Source: Aphrocallistes beatrix
Lineage: Eukaryota; Porifera; Hexactinellida; Sceptrulophora; Aphrocallistidae
Assembly: GCA_963281255.1 (NCBI GenBank)
Contig: OY725490.1
Coordinates: 3,224,001-3,288,000, forward strand
Length of the DNA: 64,000 nt
Direction: 5' to 3'
The stretch's first letter is position 1; each line of letters opens with the position of its first letter. Shown one piece after another: positions 1 through 11,439 of the stretch. The position numbers and the translations under genes were made by a program. The notes under the pieces are model-generated. The model made no database searches. It saw only the letters and a list, made by a program, of their open reading frames with translations, and was not told where the DNA came from.

Positions 1-3000
1 TTTACATTTGTATTTCTCCTCGTTAGGAAGATTCCAATCCCATTCACTTCCGCATATGTTTTTAAACTCTCCCCATGTTAATGAATTGCCTGAGAGGTTT
101 ATCTGAGTATGTTCTTTATAATTATCACAAATGAATAAAACGGCTGTGTTGGATTCGTCTGCATTCCAAACGTTGCCACCCATGGATGAAATCTGGTGTC
201 CTGTCTTGATCTGACATTTTCCTTCATTTGTATGAATTTCTCTCTCACATAACTTACCACAACTAGGACAGTGAGAAGAACACCCAATGACATTTTTTTC
301 AAATTCCTTTTTTAAATTTAAGATAATCTCTTGAAAGTCATATGGATTTAAATCGAAAGAGTAACCTTTTAGAATAGATTGGAAATGTTTAACGAAGTTA
401 TATATATTGAATATCAGTTCTGTTTCATTGAACATTTCAGTGTCGACTAGTTTACTAAATGTATCTTCATTTAAGATAGGTTCTGAGTGTTTGCAAGGCA
501 AAGTATAAGTTTCACAGACTTTAACTTGGATCCCGTCAACCTCAAAAACATCAAGGAGGAATTTAGTAAAATCCTCTTCAGATACAGCAGGATCAAGATA
601 CTTTCTGAAGTAAATACTCATAGCTTTGTATGGAATTTCTTTTGTTTCAGTAAAGTTTTTGTCATGTTCAATCAGTTTAAAATAATTATCGGAATCAAAA
701 TCTTTATTTATCTTTTGACTTTCTAGATTTAGAATAAGAGCATTTAAAACTTCATTCAAATTGGATATTTTGATTATGAAATCACTTTTCATATGATTGG
801 AAATATTTTGCTTTAATTCAGCTTCCACTACATCCCATTTTTCGCGAAATATTTCTTGGAGAATTTCATTTCTGTTACAAATGTACTGAATTACTAAATT
901 ATTAGTATCCGTAACTTTCTTTCCAGGAGCTTTCTTTACCTCTTCACGGACTCTTTCAAGAGCTAGGAATAGCATGCTCTCATGGGATAGAGACTCTTTT
1001 CTACAAGTGTATTCGAGTAGATTCATCCGATTTTGTTGTTCAGAAGTTTTTAAACTTCTCTTAACTGATTCGATAAAATCTAATGCGTATTTTTTGGAGA
1101 TTTCTTCATCTCTATTTGTCATCCATTCTCGATCCCAATTTCCGCATATCATCTTATGATCCTCTATTTTCTGCTTAAAATAATGGAGAAGATCTCTCTT
1201 TTTAGTTTCCTTTTTTTGTCTGTTTTCTCTTTTGATTTTATTCGTATGTATCCTGCGATTTTTGAATGCATGTGCAAAGACTAAAGTAGACAAAGCTCTC
1301 TCAGCAAAGTTAGACAGACATGCATGAATGTACCCAATCTCGTAATTGAGTATTTTTATTCTCAAACAAAAATCATGAATTAACCTTTTTACAACGGCTG
1401 AGGAAACGTCAGAATCAGGGCTTAAGAGTTTTGAAACTTCACAAATATCTCTTATAAATCCTTTCCATATCGGCAATTTTTCATCGTCCCTTAACAATGA
1501 TTTTAACCTATTAACTTGTATACTTTTTTTAGGGTTCCAAATGATATCTGGGTGACTATAAAATCCAGAACAATACTGCAATAATCCCTCGCATCTCGTT
1601 GGAACCCAATTATGAGATTTCAATTTTGTAACAGTGCATAATTTTGAATTTGAGTAACTAGTATGTGTTTCATAGAAAGAGTTTGGAGATAGGTAGGTAT
1701 ATTTAGAACCCCCGTTATAGGGTGCCATATCTCTAATTGGAGTGTGATATCCAGTTAATGTGTTTATAAACGGCTCTGCTTGATTTGGAGAGTCATTAAT
1801 GAATTTTGCATAAATATCTCCTCTTAATGATTCAATTAACTCATCCATGTCGAACTTATGTTTACGAAACAATTGAGAAATAGCTTCTTCCTCTTCCATG
1901 GAATTATATTCCATTTTGAAAATAGAGTATAAGTTGGAAAAGTCCTCTTCACGTTCTTGATTTTCTTCTTCAAGATCTTTTTTGCTGAATATTGACTCCC
2001 AATTTTTTTGGAAAGCCACTTCTAGCTCTTGTTTGCTAAGATTTAAATATTGCTCCACATTTTTTGTGGTTGTCAACTTAAATTTTTTCATATTTTCGGT
2101 TAGATTTATTTCAGCAAGAGCTAACTTTACATACATTTTAATTTGATTTACGTATTGGGTCTTCACTACATAAATCAATCTTTTAAAATTCCAAGCTCTT
2201 TCTTCGCAAATTACAGACATTTTTTTTAAAAACGGATCATTTTGACATTTTTTTGTGAAATCGCCTAAACAAAGACATTGATAATTCATAAATAATTGGT
2301 CAAATTTAATCATTTTTTCTGTTAATAAGATGTTAGGATCAACATACGACTTAATGGATTTGATTTCATCACAAATACTAACTGTTAATATATCCAATTC
2401 ATTCTGATGGCTGTAGAAATGTTCTTCCATTAATTCTTCAACTATCTGGTGGAGTTTGTTACTACACTTCAATTCTTCGCTGATTCTGCATTTAAAAACA
2501 TCCTGATACTCTATGATAGTATCCCAAATGACACCTGCCATTTCCATCCATTCACTCATATTTTGGTAAGGAGCCCTGTCATCTAGTGACATATGATCCA
2601 GTTGATTAATAATAGCTAGTCTTAGTTTAGTACATTTATTTGCAAATGACGGAGTTGTAGAAAGTTTTATGACATCTGAATCGAAGAGTCTACCACTTGT
2701 GTCATTCATTTGTTGAGAATTAAATGCCAGTGGCAAGACAAACAAATTTTTACTTGAAATTTGGATTAAGTCTGATATTTTGACTCCTTCAGCTTCCATG
2801 AGAGAGTCTGAACTGAGTTTATCCATGAGAAGATGCATAGAATTGAGGTGTTTGGAAGGATCTGGATCTGCTTGTTGGTTCAGTACGAAAAATATTTTTG
2901 GAGCTTTCACTTTATTAACTTTAAGTCGATTCAAGGAATAAGCACATATTTGTAAAAGATTCTGTATTTCACTTCCAATATCTCCCTTCACGTTAATTAT

Positions 3001-5829
3001 TACAACTTGAGACACAGAAAAGCAGAATAGAACCATTGTCTTGTCAAAATTGATCTTTGAAGTATCCTGGATGTTTTCTCTCTCAATAGCATCCAGTCCC
3101 TCTGTATCGAGGATTAAGAAAGATTGGGAGAGGTTTACGGGTTTATTCAGTTTGGAAAGAGATGCATAGATTCCTCTTGTGCACCTGCCAGCACTTGTAA
3201 GGAATTTGCATCCGAAACAATAATTTAGAAGCGTCGATTTGCCTGAACTCTGAGGACCCAATATGCTTATTACTATTGGAGCTGGCTTTATTTGTATTGA
3301 TTTACCTTTATTTATTTCTGCTAATAATTCATTTTGACTTACATAATATTGAGATAAAAGTGTATCAATCTCTTTGTTGAAGAATCTCAAATTATCGCCA
3401 TCAATCAATTCGAATGCTTCGCCATTTCCGACATGATTGCTGTAGTTAGAAGTAAAAATCTTTTTGTAAAGTTGATCTGTAGAATCTTCTGCATACTTAT
3501 GGAAAAGTAGAGATTCTCTCCACAAAACTTCAATTGTGTAGTTATCATTCTTTTCTTTAATAACTATTTCATCACATCTTTTCCTTCTACTATTTACAAC
3601 CTTTGAAATGTGAGAAATTTTCTTTGATAATTTGAATAAAATAAGAGTTGAATTCTCTTCTTTTAGTATATCATTAAAATATTTTACAATTTTTCCCATT
3701 TTAGTGGATCTAAGTTTTTTATCCATCATCTCACAATTCAAGCTGTGTTTATCTGCATTTTCTTGATCATGAGATGTTTGATGGTATGAACTCATAAATT
3801 CAATAAAACTTGGATAATAATTTAAAAAATTGTATTGAATTATACTTGATTCATCGAGCATTTCAGTGATAGATCTGATGAGTTGTTGGTCTTTCTCAAG
3901 ATCTTTTGCAACAGGAGAATCGGAAGCTTTAAATAAATCCAATATAAATTGACTTTCGATTAATTGAGGACTTTCAATGTTTAAATGGAATATATCATGG
4001 CCTATTTGTTTAAGAGATTTCCGCCAATATTTCATCTCCTTTATCGTTAAATCAGGAATAGAAACGATTGTCTGAGGTTCTCCATCAAAAAGTTCATTTG
4101 AAATTTCAACATCTTTACATTCACAATCCCTTATAAAAATATAAATATGCTTCAATTTCGATTTTAAAATCCTTAATTCTCTCTCGATTTCACTTCTATT
4201 TCTATTATAATCATTACTACAGACGTGTATTAAAGCCACATCGAGATGAGAACACATCTTTTGGATTATATTTAAGTTTGAGTGACTATGGCAATCAATG
4301 TATGCCCATTTTGTGGATTCTAAATTTTGCTGTGTTTCCCCGAAAAGATTTTTAGTGATTTGAATATCAATTGAACGATAATGAAACGCGCTACTTTGAG
4401 GACTTCCTTTGACAAAATCAGTATCAAACATTGTATCTAAAAGTGTTGACTTTCCAACAGGATTCCAACTTGCTCTGCCTAACCCAAATGAAATTAATCC
4501 GTTGTACTGTTCCAGACAGTACCACAACTCTTTGCAGACTCCAAATTGTATCTCACTTGATTCACTTAGATTTTTGAGTTTTGGATAGTAAAGAGGGACT
4601 GTATTGCTGAATGAGTAATGCTCAATGCACAGACCCCTCAATACTGACTCAGACAATTGGAAGATTATGTGAAACAAAGCGTGTGCAGTTATGGAAATTT
4701 TGCTGATATTATATATTGTTTGAGCGAGATCTTCAAAGGAGAGATTACATTTAAGATAGTAGAAGATTAGAGGTAATAATTCAAATATTAACTTTTTTAT
4801 TTTCTTGGGTTTCTTTCCAGCTTCTATGCGTCTAATGATATCATCATATGGGCAAGTAATTATTGTTCTGTAATCCTCCAATGAAATGTTCTTTTTCTCG
4901 AATGTTTTGGAAAGTTCAAAAATTTCAATGTCTTGAATTTCTTGGAAATGTTTTGATTCAACAGGAAGTATGAAATATTGGTGAAAATATTTGCTTATTA
5001 TTGACTCGGGCTTATTTAACTTAGGGCTGAGTAGTTCAACGGTATCTTTTCTACATGTCTTAATTTTTATAATATCATCGATGTCTAAGTCCTTTTGGAT
5101 ATTTAAGAAATCTCGTCCTTCCTCATACCTGATAAAGTATTTCTCTACACATTGATAATCATGTTTGTGTGTATGCTGCATAGAAACGAATTGATTTTGC
5201 AAATTTAGATCTCTGGATCTTATTTTATGCCGTAATGAAATCTCTGATGTGTCGCCAATTAGGTTATTCATTATGCCTAATACCTTCTTTCCTTCCTCTC
5301 CCCAAAAAGTAAGGAAGGTAGATTGAATATATCTTTCTATTTTAATTGTTGATATTTTCGTAATCTCAGAAATTTCATTAATATTGTTTCCCATGTTGTA
5401 CTTTTCCCCTATAAGTATCTTTTGAGCCTCATTTAAAGGTTGCATTTCAAAATACTTTAACACCAAACATTTCTCAACAGTACATAGTAGTGCGATATCT
5501 TCAGGATCATTTACATCTGGGTTCTCTTTTACAATGGTTTGAATTTTTTCAACTTCTTCATTAGTTAGTTGTTGTTGTTTTGAAGATTTAAAGATTTCTA
5601 ATGCTCTTTCGGCTAGATCTTGCGAAATTTTCAACCTCTTTCCCAATATATTTGGTTTATTCAGAAAATCTTTGTGCTTTGCAATTATAAATTCAACTTG
5701 TTCTTCGTTCAAGCCTAGATTTTGAAGAGCAGAGTATATACTTGACTTTATACATTGGATAGAAGTTGCCCCATCCATATATGTTTCACTTTGAGAGGTA
5801 TCATGAATTTCAATCTCTTCTTTATCCAT
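1..5829 (-). CDS. Very large GTPase (VLIG/GVIN type), 3' end beyond window
   Basis: An uninterrupted frame of 1943 codons runs from the ATG at 5829 to base 1 and continues off the edge. The G domain has a P-loop GPQSSGKST (about residue 857), then CTRGI, then LDTEGLD (about residue 907), the pattern of the VLIG/GBP/atlastin GTPase group. An earlier, degenerate P-loop-like segment ending NPVGKSTLL (about residue 453) fits the upstream GTPase-like domain of vertebrate VLIGs. Near residue 1850 lies a Cys/His cluster (CSSHCPSCGKLC, then His), also seen near VLIG C termini. The first 190 residues hold three similar 40-42-residue helical modules. No intron is visible; vertebrate VLIGs also have a giant coding exon. 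VLIGs are cytosolic and interferon-induced in vertebrates; the role here is unknown. Start chosen as the first ATG after upstream stops. Confidence 0.88.
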   Translation of the reverse strand, partial: MDKEEIEIHDTSQSETYMDGATSIQCIKSSIYSALQNLGLNEEQVEFIIAKHKDFLNKPNILGKRLKISQDLAERALEIFKSSKQQQLTNEEVEKIQTIVKENPDVNDPEDIALLCTVEKCLVLKYFEMQPLNEAQKILIGEKYNMGNNINEISEITKISTIKIERYIQSTFLTFWGEEGKKVLGIMNNLIGDTSEISLRHKIRSRDLNLQNQFVSMQHTHKHDYQCVEKYFIRYEEGRDFLNIQKDLDIDDIIKIKTCRKDTVELLSPKLNKPESIISKYFHQYFILPVESKHFQEIQDIEIFELSKTFEKKNISLEDYRTIITCPYDDIIRRIEAGKKPKKIKKLIFELLPLIFYYLKCNLSFEDLAQTIYNISKISITAHALFHIIFQLSESVLRGLCIEHYSFSNTVPLYYPKLKNLSESSEIQFGVCKELWYCLEQYNGLISFGLGRASWNPVGKSTLLDTMFDTDFVKGSPQSSAFHYRSIDIQITKNLFGETQQNLESTKWAYIDCHSHSNLNIIQKMCSHLDVALIHVCSNDYNRNRSEIERELRILKSKLKHIYIFIRDCECKDVEISNELFDGEPQTIVSIPDLTIKEMKYWRKSLKQIGHDIFHLNIESPQLIESQFILDLFKASDSPVAKDLEKDQQLIRSITEMLDESSIIQYNFLNYYPSFIEFMSSYHQTSHDQENADKHSLNCEMMDKKLRSTKMGKIVKYFNDILKEENSTLILFKLSKKISHISKVVNSRRKRCDEIVIKEKNDNYTIEVLWRESLLFHKYAEDSTDQLYKKIFTSNYSNHVGNGEAFELIDGDNLRFFNKEIDTLLSQYYVSQNELLAEINKGKSIQIKPAPIVISILGPQSSGKSTLLNYCFGCKFLTSAGRCTRGIYASLSKLNKPVNLSQSFLILDTEGLDAIERENIQDTSKINFDKTMVLFCFSVSQVVIINVKGDIGSEIQNLLQICAYSLNRLKVNKVKAPKIFFVLNQQADPDPSKHLNSMHLLMDKLSSDSLMEAEGVKISDLIQISSKNLFVLPLAFNSQQMNDTSGRLFDSDVIKLSTTPSFANKCTKLRLAIINQLDHMSLDDRAPYQNMSEWMEMAGVIWDTIIEYQDVFKCRISEELKCSNKLHQIVEELMEEHFYSHQNELDILTVSICDEIKSIKSYVDPNILLTEKMIKFDQLFMNYQCLCLGDFTKKCQNDPFLKKMSVICEERAWNFKRLIYVVKTQYVNQIKMYVKLALAEINLTENMKKFKLTTTKNVEQYLNLSKQELEVAFQKNWESIFSKKDLEEENQEREEDFSNLYSIFKMEYNSMEEEEAISQLFRKHKFDMDELIESLRGDIYAKFINDSPNQAEPFINTLTGYHTPIRDMAPYNGGSKYTYLSPNSFYETHTSYSNSKLCTVTKLKSHNWVPTRCEGLLQYCSGFYSHPDIIWNPKKSIQVNRLKSLLRDDEKLPIWKGFIRDICEVSKLLSPDSDVSSAVVKRLIHDFCLRIKILNYEIGYIHACLSNFAERALSTLVFAHAFKNRRIHTNKIKRENRQKKETKKRDLLHYFKQKIEDHKMICGNWDREWMTNRDEEISKKYALDFIESVKRSLKTSEQQNRMNLLEYTCRKESLSHESMLFLALERVREEVKKAPGKKVTDTNNLVIQYICNRNEILQEIFREKWDVVEAELKQNISNHMKSDFIIKISNLNEVLNALILNLESQKINKDFDSDNYFKLIEHDKNFTETKEIPYKAMSIYFRKYLDPAVSEEDFTKFLLDVFEVDGIQVKVCETYTLPCKHSEPILNEDTFSKLVDTEMFNETELIFNIYNFVKHFQSILKGYSFDLNPYDFQEIILNLKKEFEKNVIGCSSHCPSCGKLCEREIHTNEGKCQIKTGHQISSMGGNVWNADESNTAVLFICDNYKEHTQINLSGNSLTWGEFKNICGSEWDWNLPNEEKYKCK

Positions 5830-6333
5830 TCTACAATTTGTCAAATAATAATATCAAAAATCAATTGAGAAGACCCGAACAATCCACATCCCCAGTCTAC
5901 ATCCCTGACGTTTAGTGAACCAGCAATTTTCTTCTAGGATTGTTGTACAATCCCTGAAATGAATACACCACAATAAATATTAATCAATTATTATTCCACA
6001 CTCGATGGGATTCTTTTGCGTTACCCTATGTCATGTCAAATTAGGATTTGACACTTTGGTGAATATGAATATGCTGAAAAGTATATTTTTGAAGCATTTT
6101 ATAAGAAATATTACATAACATTATACATAAAGTAAAATATTCCTACATAGTATGTATATTAGACTATTAAAACTCGATTTATATTTATGTGTGTATGTGT
6201 GTATTGTGTGGTGTATATATGTGTGGTATAATCATAAGCTCCTTTAAGTAAGGAATGTAGGCATTCAATCTGTGAAAAATCTGTGAGAACCACATACCTC
6301 ATATTTCACAAATTGTTAAAGTAAAGCAATATA
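5830..6333. other. Upstream region of the VLIG gene
   Basis: No gene seen. It should hold the promoter of the minus-strand VLIG gene, but I see no convincing TATA box. A short TG/TA-rich simple stretch lies at about 6187-6230. Confidence 0.4.
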
Positions 6334-7105
6334 CAGGGTGGCTTTTAAGTTCTTTCCCAAGCTTGATTAGGTATAAAATTTATTATACTCAAATAATCTT
6401 AGTTATTATGGTCTTTAGAGATTGTAATTCAAATATTCTCAATAAATTCTAAAAGATTTTCGAGTCTAAGAACTAGAACTGTGTTTTGTATGGTGAGTTT
6501 TGTGGAGAAAATATGTGTCCTGACCCGCAGCGAAATTCGAGAATCAGGGTCACTGCTTCTGTAAAAAATGTCTCTATAATCGATGTTCCATGACGATTTA
6601 GCACCAGATACTTTTCATTCACCATGAACATATTTCACAAATCCATTGAATTCATTATCAGAAACGAGATAAAGTTATTATTTCACGTGTTCAAATTAGC
6701 TATATTTTGCATAATCACCCCAAAATGGCACTTTTTTTCACATCACCAAAAATCTGATCCAAATGGTTCTCAATATATACTGATCTAAACATCCTATATT
6801 TCTACAAATTTAGAGTGTTCGAGGAAAATATGAGAGCTAATTTGTCCTAGAATTTGAAGACTCTAGAAAAATATTTTTAAAAGCAGTGGGCCCTGATTCT
6901 CGAATTTCGCTGCGCTCCAGGACACATATTTTATCCACAAAACTCACCATACAAAACACAGTTCTAGGTCTTAGACTCGAAAAATCTTTTAAATCATTGA
7001 GAATATTTGAATAACAATCACTAAAGACCATAATAACTAATATTGTTTGAGTATAAGATATTTTATACCTAATCAAGCTTGGGAAAGAACTTAAAAGCAT
7101 CCCTG
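6334..7105. mobile_element. Tc1/mariner-like MITE with long inverted arms, TA target
   Basis: Arms of about 240 bp are inverted copies: the left starts CAGGGTGGCTTTTAAGTTC and the right ends with the complement of CAGGGATGCTTTTAAGTTC. Both ends are flanked by TA, the usual Tc1/mariner target. The centre (about 6580-6860) is unique and has no transposase frame, so the element is non-autonomous. Confidence 0.75.
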
Positions 7106-7149
7106 TATATTACCAATGGACTCCAAAAATACGAGTTCCTATTTAGCAA

Positions 7150-8565
7150 TAACAAGCGTGCTTCACTTGCTTACACTCCGCGGCTGGCAGAAACTTTGTG
7201 TCCGTAAGAGGCGTCCTTTGGGCGCCTAGGGTCACATTGATTAATTATAAGGTAGATAACATCTCTAAATACATGTACGTCTGTATTACTATTATGATCG
7301 ATGTGCATAATGATGACGTTATAGCAGAATGATGAGTCATCATTTTTGATGATAGTTGTATGTGAAGAATATTAATATACGTACATAGTCTATTAAAATT
7401 TTAGCCTTCTATCACCTAAAATGGCTGAGTTAGAGTCGAAAAACTTAGATAATCAAAAAGGTGACAATGACGCCATAATTCCATGATGAATCGACATTTT
7501 TGTCTGAAGTCAGAACTTAGTGGAGCCATAGCCAAAAGACTCCCACATGCTAAAAATCAGCTTCCTGTGCCTCGCAGTTTCTTCAATCAATTCGTTACAG
7601 TGATATAAATATATAAACATTAATTGAGTTTTAATAGTAAGGATACATTTCCCATGTCTAATTTCAGTACCTTATGGAATTATGACGTATTTATCACTTT
7701 ATTTTCTGTTTTTCGAACATAACTCTGTCATTATAATTAGGGCTGAAACGAATATTCAAAAGCATAACGGACGAATATTATCTAAACGAACGAATTTTCG
7801 AATATTCGTTCGTTTAGATGATGTAATCATTTTTTCAGCCAACTTCTTTTAACCAAACCGATCCTATATAGTAGTAGTTTTCAAGCAATGAATGAGACGT
7901 AATCCTAAAATCTATTTTAAAGAATATATAAGGTTGAAATTATCCCCAAAGTAGAATCCATCTTCACAATAAGTGCAAAATTTTAAAAAAACTGAAGGAC
8001 TCAACAATGGCACAATATGACCAAAATTTGCCACACTTTTGGGTCGATTGATATTAATCCTTACTATTAAAAATCGATTAATGTTTATATATGTATTTAT
8101 ACCTAGCTAAATATCTGTAACGAATTGATTGAAGAAACTGCCGGGCACAGAAAGCTGATTTTTGGCATGTGGGAGTCTTTCGGCGATGGCTCCACTAAGT
8201 TCTGACTTCTGACAAAGATATCGACTTATCAAGTTAAGCAATACAGTTATTCGAGCATAACTCAGCCATTATAGGAGATAGAAGGCTGAAGTTTTTATAG
8301 AATCTGTACACTAACATACCTCACATATGATGCAACTATCATCAAAAAATGATGACTCATCACTTTGTTATGACGTCATCATTACGCACACATTTTTAAA
8401 AATTGACAAATTTGGTGATTTTTCTTGCGATTTCAATTATAACCGTAGGACAGACGTATTTAGAGATGTTATCTACCTTATAATTAATCATTGTGAGCCT
8501 AGGCGCCTCTGGCGGACACAGTGTCAGCCAGCCGCGCAGCGCAAGCAAGCGATGCGGGCTTATAT
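7150..8565. mobile_element. Foldback element, copy 1 (about 500-bp inverted arms)
   Basis: Left arm about 7153-7646 and right arm about 8055-8560 are inverted copies. They share a GC-rich tip (AAGCGTGCTTCACTTGC and its diverged complement), the segment GTAGATAACATCTCTAAATA, and GTGGGAGTCTTTCGGC-like and TTATGACGTCATCATTA-like blocks. The roughly 400-bp centre contains a palindromic ACGAATATTCG-rich patch at about 7740-7835 that may be another small insertion. No coding capacity. Pieces of this family recur at 9065-11270, 24060-24130, 48230-48420 and 56250-56330. Confidence 0.7.
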
Positions 8566-8586
8566 ATATATATATATATATATATA

Positions 8587-9061
8587 CACTGCCTGAACAA
8601 AAGTATTCGTACACCCCATAATTCCCCATACAAATAGTTATAATACTGATTTATTTAGCAAGTCAAGGTATTTAATTTGTAAGATATACACTTAATTTGA
8701 CTTCAAATTCGAATTCTCCACATTCAAATTACCCACTTTTTAAGTTTTCAACTTAATTACTCTTCTTCAAGATTAATATTTTCAGCATTTGCTTTCCTAT
8801 GCCACATGTCACGAGTGATCACCATTGTATATGATGGCATTAGTGGTATGAGGTGGCACAGTTTGAAAATTTTAACCTTGTGGGAGTGTAAACAAGTTGA
8901 AAGATTAAAAAGTGAGTAATTTGAATATGGAGAATTCGAATTTGAAGTTAAATTAAATCTATCTCTTACCAATTAAATACCTTGACCCGCTAAATAAATC
9001 AGTATTATAACTATTTGTATGGGGAATTATGGGGTGTACGAATACTTTTGTTCAGGCAGTG
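8587..9061. mobile_element. Tc1-like MITE, 475 bp, TA target
   Basis: The terminus CACTGCCTGAACAAAAGTAT is repeated inverted at the other end, and the arms match for about 190 bp. TA flanks both sides, inside the (TA)n tract that follows foldback copy 1. The outer 20 bp resemble Tc1-family ends. It has no transposase. Confidence 0.8.
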
Positions 9062-9287
9062 TATATATATGTAACGATTTGTGATACTGCCAGGCACAAA
9101 AAGATGATTTTTGCCATGTGGGAGTCTTTTGACTATGGCTCCACTAAGTTCTGACTTCTGACAAAGATATCGACTCATCACTGAATTGTGATGTCATTGT
9201 CACCTTTTAATAATTAGAAATTTCAGCTTTCCAACTATAACTCAGCCATTATAGATGAAGAAGGCAGAAATTTTAATAGACTGTGTA

Positions 9288-9760
9288 CAGTACCAGGACA
9301 AAAGTATTCGACCACCACGAAAACCCCCGTACAGATAGTATCAAATCAATTCATAAAGGAATATGCACTCGAATTGTAAGAAATATTCTATTTTTGATTT
9401 CTAATTCGTAATCTACACATTCTAATAATGCATAATTGAGAGCCTCAACTCAATTACTAACTCCCAAGTATAAAAATATCTACCTTTGATACTTGATGCT
9501 ACTTGTTCCTAGTCACGGCCATTATATATGATGGCCATTAGTGACACAAAGTGGCACAGTATGATAATTTTCGAAGAGAGAATAAGTATTCGTGTTGAAA
9601 GTTTCAAAAATGACCAATTCGGATGTGTAGTTTACGAATTTGTAATAAAAAATAGAGTATTTCTTACAGTTTGATTACATATTCCTTTATGAGTAGATCC
9701 ACTTTAATACTATTTGTATGGAGGTTTTCGTGATGGTCGAATACTTTTGTCCGGGTAGTG
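9288..9760. mobile_element. Tc1-like MITE, 473 bp, TA target
   Basis: Ends CAGTACCAGGACAAAAGTAT and the complement of CACTACCCGGACAAAAGTAT are inverted copies flanked by TA. The outer end resembles the MITEs at 8587 and 50186, but the interior differs. It is inserted into foldback copy 2. Confidence 0.8.
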
Positions 9761-9793
9761 TACATTAATATTCTTCACATATTATATGACTAT

Positions 9794-10804
9794 CCATAGC
9801 CTGTAGTAGCCGAATGGATTAATACACCTTTAGCCTAAAATCGTTAACCATGCAGAATAGGCATTAATAATGTATTACCAGCATATATAAACATGGCATC
9901 AAAGTACATATATCCGTTGGAAAAATTTCGATTAGTCATCATATTATGGCGCAACAGGTCATTCTAAGGACAATTTTAGCGATTTTCTAGCTGTTTTAAC
10001 CCTATTTCTAAATGGTATTAAGGTGTGATTTTTGTGTTGAACCAAGATTAGTACGAGTTGATTTGAAAAAATTTAGAATTTTTCAATGGAATATTGCTAC
10101 ATTCCTGCGTTGCTATGGTAAAGCATTTTGATCAGTTTGAGCCATACCCTGCAAACTGTAAGAGCTAGGTCTTCAAATTTGATAGGCAATGGACTACTTC
10201 CTATTAGGTGATAATACAACTTGAACTTCTAAATTCAACGAGTTTTGAGTTATGGGTTGATTTTAAGAATGTGACCGAAACACTAAATTGTCGCATAACT
10301 CTATAGTCTGTGAATTTAGAAGTATAAATTGTATTATTACCTAATAGAAAGTAGCCAATTGCCTATCAAATACGATCAAATTTGAAGACCTAGTTATTAC
10401 GGTTTGCAGGATATGGCTCAAACTGATCAAAATGCTTTACCATAGCAACGCAGGAATGTAACAATATTCTATTTAAAAATTCTAAATTTTTCAAATCAAC
10501 TAGTACTAATCTTACTGGTACGCAAAAATTATATCTTAACAACATTTAGAAGTAGGCTTAAAACAGCTTAAAAAAATCGCCAAAATCGTGCTTAAAATGA
10601 CCTGTTGCGCAATGATATGATGGCTAATCGAAATTTTGACAACGGATATATGTACTCTGATGCCATGTTTATATATGCTGGTAATACATTCTTAATGCCT
10701 ATCCTACATGGTTAACGATTTTAGGCTAATCGTGTATTAATCCATTCGGCTATTACCGCATCCCTGGTTATTTTACTGTGAGGCATTATTAGAGTAGGCT
10801 ATGG
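9794..10804. mobile_element. CCATAGCC-family palindromic element, 5-bp target duplication
   Basis: A 1011-bp, almost fully palindromic element with arms of about 450 bp around a short centre near 10260-10310. It begins CCATAGCCTG and ends AGGCTATGG. ACTAT is duplicated on both sides (9789-9793 and 10805-10809). Deleting the element and one ACTAT restores foldback-family sequence. There is no coding frame. The superfamily is not clear from the ends. Confidence 0.82.
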
Positions 10805-10935
10805 ACTATCTTAAAAAAATATGATTCATCATTCTGTTATGACGTCATAATTACACATCAAAAAGTTTAATAAGTGACAAATTTTGAATTTTGATTTTAA
10901 TACTAGGGTGATATCGAATATAACATTAAGACAGA

Positions 10936-11139
10936 CCATAGCCTACTGTATATAAGTCCTCAGAGTAACTTAATTTTAAATCCTTTTAAACCCTTAAGCG
11001 ACCTCTGAAAATCACCAAATTTGTCACAAATATACCCGATTGCGCAACCATATGGTGACTAATCTAAATAAAAGTTCAACCATCTTCTAACGCATCCCTC
11101 GTCAAGTTACTGTGAGGCCTTATTTACAGTAGGCTATGG
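10936..11139. mobile_element. Short CCATAGCC-family element, 5-bp target duplication
   Basis: A 204-bp element beginning CCATAGCCTACTGTA and ending TACAGTAGGCTATGG, flanked by ACAGA at 10931-10935 and 11140-11144. Its right part (ACGCATCCCT, then CAAGTTACTGTGAGGCC) matches the copies at 9794-10804 and 43297-44045. Confidence 0.82.
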
Positions 11140-11439
11140 ACAGACGTATTTAGAGATGTTATCTACCCTATAATTAATTAACGTGACCCTAGGCCCCAAA
11201 AGGGCACCTCTGGCGGACACGAAGTTTCCGCTAGCCGCGCAGCACAACAAGCGAAGCGCGCTTGTTAATAGTCTTTACAAAATCTTACGTGTATTGAATT
11301 GGAACTAGTAATTAGCGCTCACTTTGTCACTTGTATTTTTAAATATATTAGAATGAAGTTGTAGGCATGTTCATTCCTCTTTACTACCGTTGAAGGTAAT
11401 GCCATTATTGATTTGTATCAGGGAAATATTGATTCAATT

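Larger units (their letters stand above)
9065..11270. mobile_element. Foldback element, copy 2, split by three nested insertions
   Basis: Removing 9288-9760, 9794-10804 and 10936-11139 leaves a continuous right arm of the family at 7150-8565: the GTGGGAGTCTTTTGACTATG block, the CTCAGCCATTATAG block, TTATGACGTCATAATTACAC, ACAGACGTATTTAGAGATG and the GC-rich tip AAGCGAAGCGCGCTTG. The three insertions therefore postdate it. Confidence 0.7.

Noticed and set aside
8327..8629. Short frames on both strands ending in IYIYIY
   Set aside because: They run from the foldback arm into a (TA)n tract.
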